Shown piece after piece: positions 1 to 5,217 of a DNA stretch of 5,217 bases. Location of the stretch: assembly GCA_947565875.1 (NCBI GenBank), contig CANOHR010000089.1, positions 1 to 5,217 of the forward strand. Reading direction: 5' to 3'. The notes under the pieces are model-generated. The model did no database searches, was not told where the DNA came from, and worked only from the letters and a program-made list of their open reading frames with translations. A program made the translations under genes and the position numbers. Source of the stretch: an uncultured Pseudoflavonifractor sp. GTDB lineage: Bacteria > Bacillota > Clostridia > Oscillospirales > Oscillospiraceae. The first letter of the stretch is position 1. The number at the start of each line of letters is the position of its first letter.

Positions 1-375
1 CTCCGTGGTATAACAAAAAGGAGGCTCCCAGCTGACAGGCAAAGTGTCTGCCCATTCCACCCCCTGCTCCCGGCAGACCTCCAGAAGGGACAAAATGGTG
101 TCGTTCCGGTCCTGAACTGTGCCCATCATGTTGGGATTCAATGTCACCTGATAGGTAGCCCGATTGGAGACCAGGACCCGGCCATACCGGTCCAGGATCT
201 CTCCCCGTGCCGCCTGGACCGTTTCGGTGTTGGCGATCTTCCGGGTAGACTGGGCCAGATAATAGCTTCCATTGACGATCTGCAGATCGAACAGGGCCCA
301 CAGAAGAACGGTAAAGGAACCGGCCAGCAGAAACAGCATAAGCCGTGCGTGCAGATGAAAGCGGTTTTTCCCCAT
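1..375 (-). CDS. mrdA: Class B penicillin-binding protein 2, N-terminal part (partial)
   Basis: The first 125 residues of a class B penicillin-binding protein, the transpeptidase that crosslinks peptidoglycan; the rest lies beyond base 1. Seen: a short basic N-terminus, a single membrane anchor at about residues 11-33, then RGEILDRYGRVL at 57-68, which is the conserved RGxIxDRxGxxL signature at the start of the pedestal domain of PBP2/FtsI-type proteins. The catalytic SxxK, SxN and KTG motifs are not in the window, so activity cannot be judged. The ATG at 375 is supported by AGGAGG six bases upstream. It follows mreD by 11 bases, and the mreCD context points to the elongation-type PBP2 (MrdA/PbpA role in the rod complex) rather than the divisome FtsI. 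The family call is firm; the PBP2 subtype rests mainly on context. Confidence 0.9.
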   Translation of the reverse strand, partial: MGKNRFHLHARLMLFLLAGSFTVLLWALFDLQIVNGSYYLAQSTRKIANTETVQAARGEILDRYGRVLVSNRATYQVTLNPNMMGTVQDRNDTILSLLEVCREQGVEWADTLPVSWEPPFCYTTE

Positions 376-381
376 ATCTGC

Positions 382-387
382 CCTCCT
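382..387 (-). promoter_or_regulatory. Ribosome binding site of PBP2, overlapping the mreD stop
   Basis: AGGAGG on the minus strand ends six bases before the PBP2 ATG at 375. Its first A is also the last base of the mreD TGA stop (387-389). This fixes the PBP2 start and suggests that ribosomes ending mreD can restart on PBP2. Confidence 0.8.
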
Positions 388-899
388 CACAGCACGGTGG
401 CCTTGGGCACCCGGTGGAAGACCCACCGGAAGACCGGATAAATGAGGGGGACAAAGCAGAGACTCCACAGGATCTCCCGCCCTGCCACCGTCAGCATGGC
501 GCCCAAAGGGGCGCTCCCTTCCAGGAGCCGAAAGGCGATCCGAAGGACGTCTACCGTGAGAAGGGCCAAGGCGGAACAAAGAAAACAGCCCACCAGATCC
601 TGGCGCAGAACATACTGGGCCAGCAGCCCCGTCCCCAGCCCCAAAAGGGCGGTCACAAGGATCATCCCTCCCGGAAAGCCGGGGACCATGGCGTCAAAAA
701 GCATACCCACGCCCAAACCAAACCCCGCCCCCGCAGTAGCGCCTTCCAAAGTAGCCACCGCAATGGCGCACAGTGGAAGAAGCATGGGCTTTACGCCAAA
801 AAGGGGATAGCGGCTGAGAAAAAAGTCCTCCAAAAACCAGATGGGGAGCAAGGCCAGGGAATAGGCCAACCACTTTACCGCAAAATCCTTGGTGGTCAT
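387..899 (-). CDS. mreD: Rod shape-determining membrane protein MreD
   Basis: A 170-residue, very hydrophobic protein matching MreD, the integral membrane member of the MreBCD elongation complex that organises lateral wall synthesis. Hydrophobic segments lie at about residues 9-27, 37-55, 55-72, 78-98, 102-122 and 140-163, giving five or six membrane passes. The small-residue-rich stretch around 53-70 ending in FDA, with G at 53, 57, 59, 61, 63 and 65, is typical of the family. Length is normal (usually about 160-180). The ATG at 899 is preceded by the purine-rich AAAGGGGGGAGAGG. It sits 51 bases after mreC and 11 before PBP2. MreD is poorly conserved in sequence, so the call leans on both topology and its place between mreC and a class B PBP; together these make it nearly certain. 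Confidence 0.92.
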   Translation of the reverse strand: MTTKDFAVKWLAYSLALLPIWFLEDFFLSRYPLFGVKPMLLPLCAIAVATLEGATAGAGFGLGVGMLFDAMVPGFPGGMILVTALLGLGTGLLAQYVLRQDLVGCFLCSALALLTVDVLRIAFRLLEGSAPLGAMLTVAGREILWSLCFVPLIYPVFRWVFHRVPKATVL

Positions 900-906
900 C
901 CTTTTG

Positions 907-917
907 CCTCTCCCCCC
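907..917 (-). promoter_or_regulatory. Purine-rich ribosome binding site of mreD
   Basis: The minus strand reads GGGGGGAGAGG and ends seven bases before the ATG at 899. Two overlapping pairing registers are possible, GGAG (10 bases away) or AGAGG (7 bases away). It lies just downstream of a short G+C hairpin at 927-944. Confidence 0.55.
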
Positions 918-926
918 TTTCTGTTC

Positions 927-944
927 CCGCCCGCCCGGCGGCGG
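927..944 (-). repeat. Short G+C inverted repeat in the mreC-mreD gap
   Basis: In the only sizeable intergenic gap (900-950) the minus strand has CCGCC (940-944) able to pair with GGCGG (927-931) across an 8-base loop. No T-run follows, so it is not an intrinsic terminator. It lies 9 bases upstream of the mreD ribosome binding site and could affect mRNA folding there. With only five base pairs in G+C-rich DNA, it may be chance. Confidence 0.3.
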
Positions 945-950
945 TGCGGC

Positions 951-1805
951 TCATTCTGTCACATCAAATTCCTTGATCACAAATACCTGCTCCAGTGCCC
1001 CCAGATCCGCAGCGGGGGTAAGGACGGCGTAATCGCTGGCGCCGCCGGGATCGGTGCGGACCTCCTGAACATAGCCCACCACCACCCCGGAGGGATAGGT
1101 AGCCGTCCCACCGGACATAAGTCCCGAGGTAAGGATGGTATCCCCCGCCAAAAGCTGAGTCCCCTCAGGGAGGTAACTCAATTTTAGCTTGCCCTCAGAC
1201 ATGAGGGCAAAATCCCCCTCCACAATAGCGGCTCCGTCCGTACGGGCGATCAGGGCCCCCATCTCCAGGTCCACATCTACAACAGTCATCAAAGAGGCCC
1301 AGTTAAGCCCTGCCTCGTAGACTACGCCCACCAGGTTGCCGTACTGGTCGATGACACAGTCTCCCGCTTTTACGCCGGAGGCGGAACCCTTGCTTACCGT
1401 CAGGGTGGAGGACCAGTTGGAACTGCCCCGGGCGGTAACGGTGGCGGGCTCGGTGTGAAGTTCGGTGTGCTTTTGCTGAAAGTTCAAAAGATCCCGCAGC
1501 CGCTCGTTTTCCCGGCTGGCCGCCTCCCCCTCCCGGGCCTGGGCGCGCAGTCGGGCGTTTTCCTGGCGCAGGACCTCCATCTCGTCCTCCATGGCCTGAC
1601 GTTCAAAGGCGTCGGAATAGACTCCCTCCGTCCACTCCACCACTGCGTGAATGCCGTTTCGGAATGGGGTGGCCACGATCCCCGCCAAATTGGCAAAAGG
1701 GTTGGCGATCCCCCCAAAGGTAAAGGACAGCACCGCCGCGATCAAGGTCAGAAGAAGGGCCAGGATCAGGATCAATATTCCGTTTTGCTTTAAAAAATCC
1801 TTCAA
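951..1805 (-). CDS. mreC: Rod shape-determining protein MreC (TTG start)
   Basis: MreC, the extracytoplasmic scaffold of the elongation complex linking the cytoskeleton to PBPs. From the chosen start it has 284 residues, normal for the family: a short basic cytoplasmic tip (KDFLKQNG), one membrane segment at about 9-29, a coiled coil at about 66-113 rich in E, R and L, then the beta-rich periplasmic-type domain at about 120-278, with DQYGNLVGVV at 153-162, GDTILTSGL at 221-229 and YPSGVVVGYV at 237-246, all typical of MreC. The frame is open to an ATG at 1865, but that start lies inside maf, lacks a ribosome binding site and would add 20 atypical residues before the usual K-D-F-L start. The TTG at 1805 has AGGAG eight bases upstream and is preferred. 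It is 11 bases after maf. No mreB lies upstream, although mreB often precedes mreC. Confidence 0.95.
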   Translation of the reverse strand: MKDFLKQNGILILILALLLTLIAAVLSFTFGGIANPFANLAGIVATPFRNGIHAVVEWTEGVYSDAFERQAMEDEMEVLRQENARLRAQAREGEAASRENERLRDLLNFQQKHTELHTEPATVTARGSSNWSSTLTVSKGSASGVKAGDCVIDQYGNLVGVVYEAGLNWASLMTVVDVDLEMGALIARTDGAAIVEGDFALMSEGKLKLSYLPEGTQLLAGDTILTSGLMSGGTATYPSGVVVGYVQEVRTDPGGASDYAVLTPAADLGALEQVFVIKEFDVTE

Positions 1806-1813
1806 GCGGGTCT

Positions 1814-1818
1814 CTCCT
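1814..1818 (-). promoter_or_regulatory. Ribosome binding site that decides the TTG start of mreC
   Basis: AGGAG on the minus strand, eight bases before TTG at 1805. Its first two bases are the last two of the maf TAG stop (1817-1819). The upstream in-frame ATG at 1865 has no comparable site, so this motif is the main reason for choosing the TTG. Confidence 0.75.
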
Positions 1819-2386
1819 ATAGACAGTTTATTCCAAATTCCTTCAATACCCGGCCCAGAGCGCATACCGGCAGGCCCATCACGTTAAAGTAATCGCCCTG
1901 GATCCCCTCCACCAGAAGGGAACCCATTCCCTGGATCCCATAAGCGCCCGCCTTGTCCATGGGCTCGCCCGTGTCTACATAGGCCTGGATCTCCTCTCCG
2001 GACAGGGATCGGAAGGTAACGCGGGTACACTCGCTTTGGGTGACGAAGCGCTCCCCCTGCCAAACGGTAAAACCGGTATAGACCTGGTGTACGGCGCCGG
2101 AAAGGAGGCGGAGCATATTGGCCGCCTCCTCCTTATTGTGGGGTTTCCCCAGAATAGTGTGCCCCTTTGCCACCACCGTATCGGCAGCAATGATAAGAGG
2201 TCCGGGCCCCTCCAGGGCGGCGCAGGCCGCCGCCTTTTCCCGGGAAATGGTCTCCACCAGGAGCCCTGGCGCAAGCAGGCGGTCCATATGCTCGTCGATG
2301 TCTACGGCATGGACCCGGTAAAAAAGCCCCATCTGGGTCAGGAGTTCCTGCCGCCTGGGGGACTGGGAGGCCAACACGATATCCAT
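1817..2386 (-). CDS. maf: Maf family nucleotide pyrophosphatase (YhdE type)
   Basis: A 189-residue Maf protein, which hydrolyses nucleoside triphosphates to monophosphate and pyrophosphate in the cytosol; the family has been linked to housecleaning of nucleotide pools and to septum control. Seen: ASQSPRRQELL at 6-16 (the S-x-R-R phosphate-binding signature), AADTVV at 67-72 with the likely catalytic Asp69, GKP at 80-82, VYTG at 102-105, DKAGAYGIQG at 144-153 and GDYFNVMGLP at 164-173. The DKAGAYGIQG form is that of the YhdE subgroup, known to act on dTTP and UTP, rather than the YceF subgroup; the substrate here is inferred. Length is normal and no key residue is missing. The ATG at 2386 follows the dut stop by a single base, and AGGGAG (2395-2400) lies eight bases upstream inside dut. 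Confidence 0.95.
   Translation of the reverse strand: MDIVLASQSPRRQELLTQMGLFYRVHAVDIDEHMDRLLAPGLLVETISREKAAACAALEGPGPLIIAADTVVAKGHTILGKPHNKEEAANMLRLLSGAVHQVYTGFTVWQGERFVTQSECTRVTFRSLSGEEIQAYVDTGEPMDKAGAYGIQGMGSLLVEGIQGDYFNVMGLPVCALGRVLKEFGINCL
2103..2130 (-). repeat. Perfect 9-bp inverted repeat inside maf
   Basis: AGGAGGCGG (2122-2130) and its exact reverse complement CCGCCTCCT (2103-2111) flank a 10-base loop on the minus strand. The mRNA would form a strong G+C hairpin. The left arm contains AGGAGG and the loop contains ATG, eight bases apart and in the maf frame (Met91). There is no following T-run, so it is not a terminator. It may simply be a product of codon use for KEEAANMLRL. Confidence 0.4.
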
Positions 2387-2387
2387 A

Positions 2388-2840
2388 TCAGCTTCTCCCT
2401 GTGGAGCCGAAGCCGCCCTCGCCCCGGACAGTCTCGTCCAACTCCTCCACCACGGAGATATAGGCCTGGGTCACGGGCATGATGACCAGCTGGGCTATCC
2501 GCTCTCCAGGCTTGACGGTGTAGTTCTCCCCAGAGGAATTGAGCAACCCCACCACCACCTCGCCCCGATAGTCGCTGTCGATGACTCCTACACAGTTGGC
2601 GGGAGCCAGACCGTGCTTGATGGCCAGACCCGAGCGGGCGTGGAGCAACGCCACCCACTCCGGTCCCGGCAAGGCGATGGCAAGGCCGGTGGGGATCATC
2701 CTTCGTTCTCCAGCGGGAACGGTAACGCTCTCGTCGATACAGGCGCGCAGATCCATACCGGCGGAGCCGGCGGTGGCGTAGGTGGGAAAAGGGATCTCAT
2801 TTCCCAGCTTGGGAGACAGGGCTTTTATCTTCAATTCCAT
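2388..2840 (-). CDS. dut: dUTP diphosphatase (dUTPase)
   Basis: Trimeric-type dUTPase of 150 residues, which converts dUTP to dUMP and pyrophosphate, keeping uracil out of DNA and supplying dUMP for thymidylate synthesis. All five family motifs are in order: I, AGMDLRA at 27-33; II, ARSGLAIKHG at 68-77; III, GVIDSDYRGEV at 85-95, with the catalytic Asp (Asp88 by family comparison) and the base-stacking Tyr91; IV, PGERIAQLVI at 111-120; V, RGEGGFGSTG at 139-148, the mobile C-terminal arm that closes over the substrate. Motif II has Ala where PRSG is common; the Ser70 and Arg69 are kept. The ATG at 2840 follows the U32 stop by one base, and GAGGAG (2850-2855) lies nine bases upstream. Dut and Maf adjacent put two pyrophosphate-releasing nucleotide hydrolases together. 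Confidence 0.97.
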   Translation of the reverse strand: MELKIKALSPKLGNEIPFPTYATAGSAGMDLRACIDESVTVPAGERRMIPTGLAIALPGPEWVALLHARSGLAIKHGLAPANCVGVIDSDYRGEVVVGLLNSSGENYTVKPGERIAQLVIMPVTQAYISVVEELDETVRGEGGFGSTGRS

Positions 2841-2841
2841 A

Positions 2842-4923
2842 TCACTCTACTCCTCGGTAGTAAAGTCCCCGGGTAAACTCCGCCGGGGCCCATTGGCTGC
2901 CGTCCTTGTAGCGCTCCAGGGCCTGAACGCACTCCCAGGGGTTTTCGGTGGTAAAGAGAAGCCGGGCGTAAGTAAGCCCTATCCGTTTCCAATCGGGCTT
3001 GTCTGCCAGAAAGAGCTTTTTGCTGTTGAGGATCTCATTCCGGCAACCGGGGGCCTTCACCACAGGAAACCGCTCTCCCTTCCGGTCGGTGAGAATATTG
3101 TCCCCTTCGCAGGCACACTGTCCGCTGCGGTTTTTGATGATGCAATTTTCCGTGATCATCAGGGGAAGACGCCCGTAAACAATCCCTTCCAGAGCGATGG
3201 CCTTGGAAAGGTCCCGGATCTGAGCCAGCTTCAACTCAAAGGAGGCGGTAGCGGAAACAAAACCCAAACGCTTGAATTCCTTCAGGGCCTGAGCATTGAA
3301 AACAGGAAGACCGTAGTCGGCCCGGAGGATATATCCAAGCTCCCGGGCCAAAGAAAGAGTCCCCAGGTTGCCCACAAGGGCCTCGGTGGCTCCCAGATCC
3401 CTGGCCTTCTCCATGGCTTTGGCAAGTTCTTCTCTTTCCCGGTCCCAGGCTACCCGGGGCAATATCACCCCCAGAGTGGTTTCCCGGCTCCGGGCCTTGA
3501 CGCACTCAGGATGGGCGGCCAACTCCGCTGCCGGAACATAGAGAATAGCGGGGGCTTGCCGGAGAAGATCGGCGCTCACCTGGCCCGCCCGGCGCACCGA
3601 GACAGTAAGGGCAGGGGCGGCGGAGGGGTTTTCGTAGCGCACCCCGGCTTGAAACTGGCCGGTCCGCACGGAAGGGACCGCCTGACGCTGAACGGAAAGC
3701 TCGTCCAGTACCTGGCGGCGAAGGGCGTTGAGGGAAGCCAAAGGAATGTTGAGTCCAGGCTCCACCAGGGCTTGGACCTCCGTACAACGGTAGGGGGTCC
3801 CTCCCGTGCGGGAAAGCTGTTTTTCCACCTGCTCTGCCGTCATGGGAAGGGTCTGGGCCGGCTGGGGCAGGTCCCCGGCGGCAGTGACCACCCTTCCTTC
3901 AGGGTCCTCCACCCCCACCCGCACAGGCTCATCCTTGCGGAGCATGGCATAGAATTTCACATCCACCAGAGGATTTTCCTGGTTCTGATAGGTCTGTCGG
4001 GCCTGGGCATAAAGCTCCTTGGGCTCGGGGGTCTTCTCCTCCCGGACGCCAAACATATGGGGTCCTGTCTTATCCTCAAAGTAGCCCTGGGTAAACCCCT
4101 GGCGGGAGAATGCCTCCTCCAAGGCGCTTAATTCCTCCGCTGTGGGAAGCCGGTCCTCCCGGATCAGGGTAGAGTAGATCCGGGTGATGACCGCCACATA
4201 TTCCGGCCGTTTCATCCGTCCCTCCAGCTTCAGGCAGGCCACCCCCATCTTCCGCAGCCGGTGGATCTGCTGGGCAAGGCAGGCGTCCTTCAGGGACAGG
4301 GGGTAGCCGTCGGGACGGCCTCCCCAGCCGTACTTCATCCGGCAAGGTTGGGCGCACAGGCCCCTGTTCCCGCTTCTTTCCCCCACAACGGCGGAGAAAA
4401 AGCACTGGCCGGAATAGCACATACAAAGGGCCCCATGTCCAAAGACCTCGATCTCAATGGGGGAGTGGGTACAAATATATTCGATCTCCGAAGCGGGAAG
4501 TTCCCGGGACAGGACCACCCGCTTCATCCCCAGGTCGGCGCAGGCCCTGACGCCGTCCAGACTGTGGACGGTCATCTGGGTGGAGCCGTGTATGGAAAGC
4601 TCGGGGGCGGCCTGCCGCACGGCCCGGAGGACCCCCAGGTCCTGGACCAAGACGGCGTCCACCCCCAGCGTGGAAGCCCGCCGCGCCAGATCAGCGGCGG
4701 CGGGCAGTTCCCGGTCGGTCAGAAGCGTGTTGAGGGTCAGGTACACTTTGACCCCCCGCAAATGGCAATAAGAGACCGCCGGGGCAAGGTCGGCCTCGGT
4801 AAAATTTTTGGCGTTCCGGCGGGCATTGAAGTCGCCGAAGCCCAGGTATACGGCGTTGGCCCCGTTCTGAACGGCGGCGGTCAGGGCCTCGGGAGACCCG
4901 GCGGGGGACAGCAGCTCCAGCAT
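2842..4923 (-). CDS. U32 family protein, RlhA-like (probable RNA hydroxylase, annotated as peptidase)
   Basis: A 693-residue U32 protein. The family is named as peptidases, but characterised members RlhA (23S rRNA C2501) and TrhP (tRNA U34) are needed for RNA hydroxylation. Seen: LLSPAGSPEAL at 4-14 and the barrel-like N-terminal half, with the U32 signature EVFGHGALCMCYSGQCFFS at 159-177 and GNRGLCAQPCR at 185-195; Cys167, 174, 190 and 194 match the conserved four, likely Fe-S ligands. KDACLAQQI at 212-220 and LEGRMKRPEYV at 233-243 follow. A middle part at about 300-420 fits the collagenase-like DUF3656 domain. The C-terminal half has a second cluster, Cys594, 603, 605 and 627, with LTDRKGERFPV at 611-621. 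The length fits RlhA (about 650) rather than TrhP (about 450). The ATG at 4923 is one base after zapA; its ribosome binding site AGGGA (4934-4938) is weak. The exact RNA target is not known from sequence. Confidence 0.88.
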   Translation of the reverse strand: MLELLSPAGSPEALTAAVQNGANAVYLGFGDFNARRNAKNFTEADLAPAVSYCHLRGVKVYLTLNTLLTDRELPAAADLARRASTLGVDAVLVQDLGVLRAVRQAAPELSIHGSTQMTVHSLDGVRACADLGMKRVVLSRELPASEIEYICTHSPIEIEVFGHGALCMCYSGQCFFSAVVGERSGNRGLCAQPCRMKYGWGGRPDGYPLSLKDACLAQQIHRLRKMGVACLKLEGRMKRPEYVAVITRIYSTLIREDRLPTAEELSALEEAFSRQGFTQGYFEDKTGPHMFGVREEKTPEPKELYAQARQTYQNQENPLVDVKFYAMLRKDEPVRVGVEDPEGRVVTAAGDLPQPAQTLPMTAEQVEKQLSRTGGTPYRCTEVQALVEPGLNIPLASLNALRRQVLDELSVQRQAVPSVRTGQFQAGVRYENPSAAPALTVSVRRAGQVSADLLRQAPAILYVPAAELAAHPECVKARSRETTLGVILPRVAWDREREELAKAMEKARDLGATEALVGNLGTLSLARELGYILRADYGLPVFNAQALKEFKRLGFVSATASFELKLAQIRDLSKAIALEGIVYGRLPLMITENCIIKNRSGQCACEGDNILTDRKGERFPVVKAPGCRNEILNSKKLFLADKPDWKRIGLTYARLLFTTENPWECVQALERYKDGSQWAPAEFTRGLYYRGVE
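4158..4184 (-). repeat. Perfect 8-bp inverted repeat inside the U32 gene
   Basis: CCCGGATC (4158-4165) and GATCCGGG (4177-4184) are exact reverse complements separated by 11 bases, within the codons for about residues 247-256 of the U32 protein. An mRNA hairpin is possible. No terminator T-run follows. Chance or codon-driven origin is likely. Confidence 0.25.
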
Positions 4924-4924
4924 A

Positions 4925-5217
4925 TTACTTCTTTCCCTGGTTCTGGAGCTTAAAGATCTGGCGCTTGGCCTCGCTAAGCTCCATGTTCAGCTTTTTGTTC
5001 TCCTCCAGGCTCTCCTTGATCTGGGAGCGGAGGTTCTCGGCGGCCTCCTGGCTTTTGAACAGCTCGTCGGCCACGTTGAGGGCGGCCAGGATGGCGGCGT
5101 CGGCGGAGGAGACCTTTCCCCCCTGGCGCAGCTCAGCCACCTTGCCGCTGACATAGGCGGCTACCTTTTTCATGTAGGCGGCGTCCTCGGAGGCTACCAG
5201 CGTATACTCCTGGTCGT
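4925..5217 (-). CDS. zapA: Cell division protein ZapA (5' end missing)
   Basis: ZapA, a small cytoplasmic protein that binds and bundles FtsZ at the division ring. The window shows 96 residues plus two bases of an earlier codon, and the frame runs off the right edge. The visible N-terminal part, DQEYTLVASEDAAYM, is the ZapA head (family form GxEYxLxxxEDxEYxxKVAxYV), so the Met at 5173 is internal and not the start; about ten residues are probably missing. Then come KKVAAYVSGKVAEL, a helix SSADAAILAALNVADELF typical of the family, and a charged coiled-coil tail rich in E, K, L and Q to the C-terminus, the dimerisation/tetramerisation part. TAA at 4925-4927 is followed by one base and the U32 ATG. 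Its family is recognised from the sequence pattern; no sequence search was run. Confidence 0.92.
   Translation of the reverse strand, partial: DQEYTLVASEDAAYMKKVAAYVSGKVAELRQGGKVSSADAAILAALNVADELFKSQEAAENLRSQIKESLEENKKLNMELSEAKRQIFKLQNQGKK

Noticed and set aside
345..1187. A plus-strand open frame of about 280 codons opposite mreD and mreC
   Set aside because: It crosses the mreC-mreD boundary on the wrong strand, has the same composition bias (P, Q, G, H, R, K) and no ribosome binding site or family resemblance; it is a shadow of the real genes.
1896..1939. An 11-base direct repeat, CCCTGGATCCC, at 1896-1906 and 1929-1939
   Set aside because: Both copies encode the GIQG tetrapeptide that occurs twice in Maf (residues 150-153 and 161-164), a normal family feature; not a mobile element or binding-site repeat.
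2782..4131. A long plus-strand open frame of about 449 codons opposite the U32 gene
   Set aside because: It is antisense to a clear family member, has no recognisable domain and low-complexity Gly/Pro/His/Arg-rich composition. Long antisense frames are expected in G+C-rich coding DNA.
4261..4953. A plus-strand open frame of about 230 codons opposite the U32 5' part
   Set aside because: Antisense to well-conserved U32 signature regions, Gly-rich with no domain, and it runs across the zapA-U32 junction.
4925..5173. Taking the ATG at 5173 as the start of zapA
   Set aside because: The same frame continues to the window edge and encodes the conserved ZapA head (QEYTLVASED), so the true start lies outside.
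1..5217. Promoters, intrinsic terminators, riboswitches, tRNA/rRNA genes, CRISPR arrays, insertion sequences
   Set aside because: Gene spacing is 1, 11 or 51 bases. I saw no hairpin followed by a T-run, no cloverleaf, no regularly spaced repeats and no transposase. A start site for the operon would be upstream of zapA, outside the window.

Overview
The window is one tightly packed, co-directional block of seven protein genes, all on the minus strand, so it reads from high to low coordinates: zapA (5' end outside the window), a large U32-family protein, dut, maf, mreC, mreD, and the start of a class B penicillin-binding protein (3' end outside the window). The DNA is visibly G+C-rich. The gene set, protein styles (MreC, Maf, long U32 with collagenase-like centre) and strong AGGAGG-type ribosome binding sites suggest a Gram-positive member of the Clostridia, perhaps an Oscillospiraceae-type gut bacterium. 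That assignment is inference from protein flavour and layout only.

The right part (about 2388-5217) holds ZapA, which stabilises the FtsZ ring; a 693-residue U32 protein resembling the RNA hydroxylase RlhA; and dUTPase. The middle holds Maf, a nucleotide pyrophosphatase. The left part (1-1805) is the cell-elongation module mreC-mreD-PBP2, the membrane scaffold and transpeptidase that build the lateral wall. The window therefore joins division (ZapA), nucleotide-pool cleaning (Dut, Maf), probable RNA modification (U32) and wall elongation (MreC, MreD, PBP2) in what looks like one transcription unit.

Junctions fall into three kinds. Three are stop-T-ATG with one base between genes (zapA/U32, U32/dut, dut/maf). 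Two have an 11-base gap with the ribosome binding site overlapping the upstream stop codon (maf/mreC, mreD/PBP2). One gap is 51 bases (mreC/mreD). There is no room for a standard promoter or terminator between most genes and I see none. There are no RNA genes, mobile elements, CRISPR arrays or gene-free stretches over 300 bases.

This is a mostly ordinary housekeeping region and I did not find a new biological system. The points most worth a second look are the TTG start of mreC, the repeated junction architecture, the lack of mreB beside mreC, the two cysteine clusters of the U32 protein, and a hairpin in maf that contains an internal ribosome-binding-site-plus-ATG arrangement.
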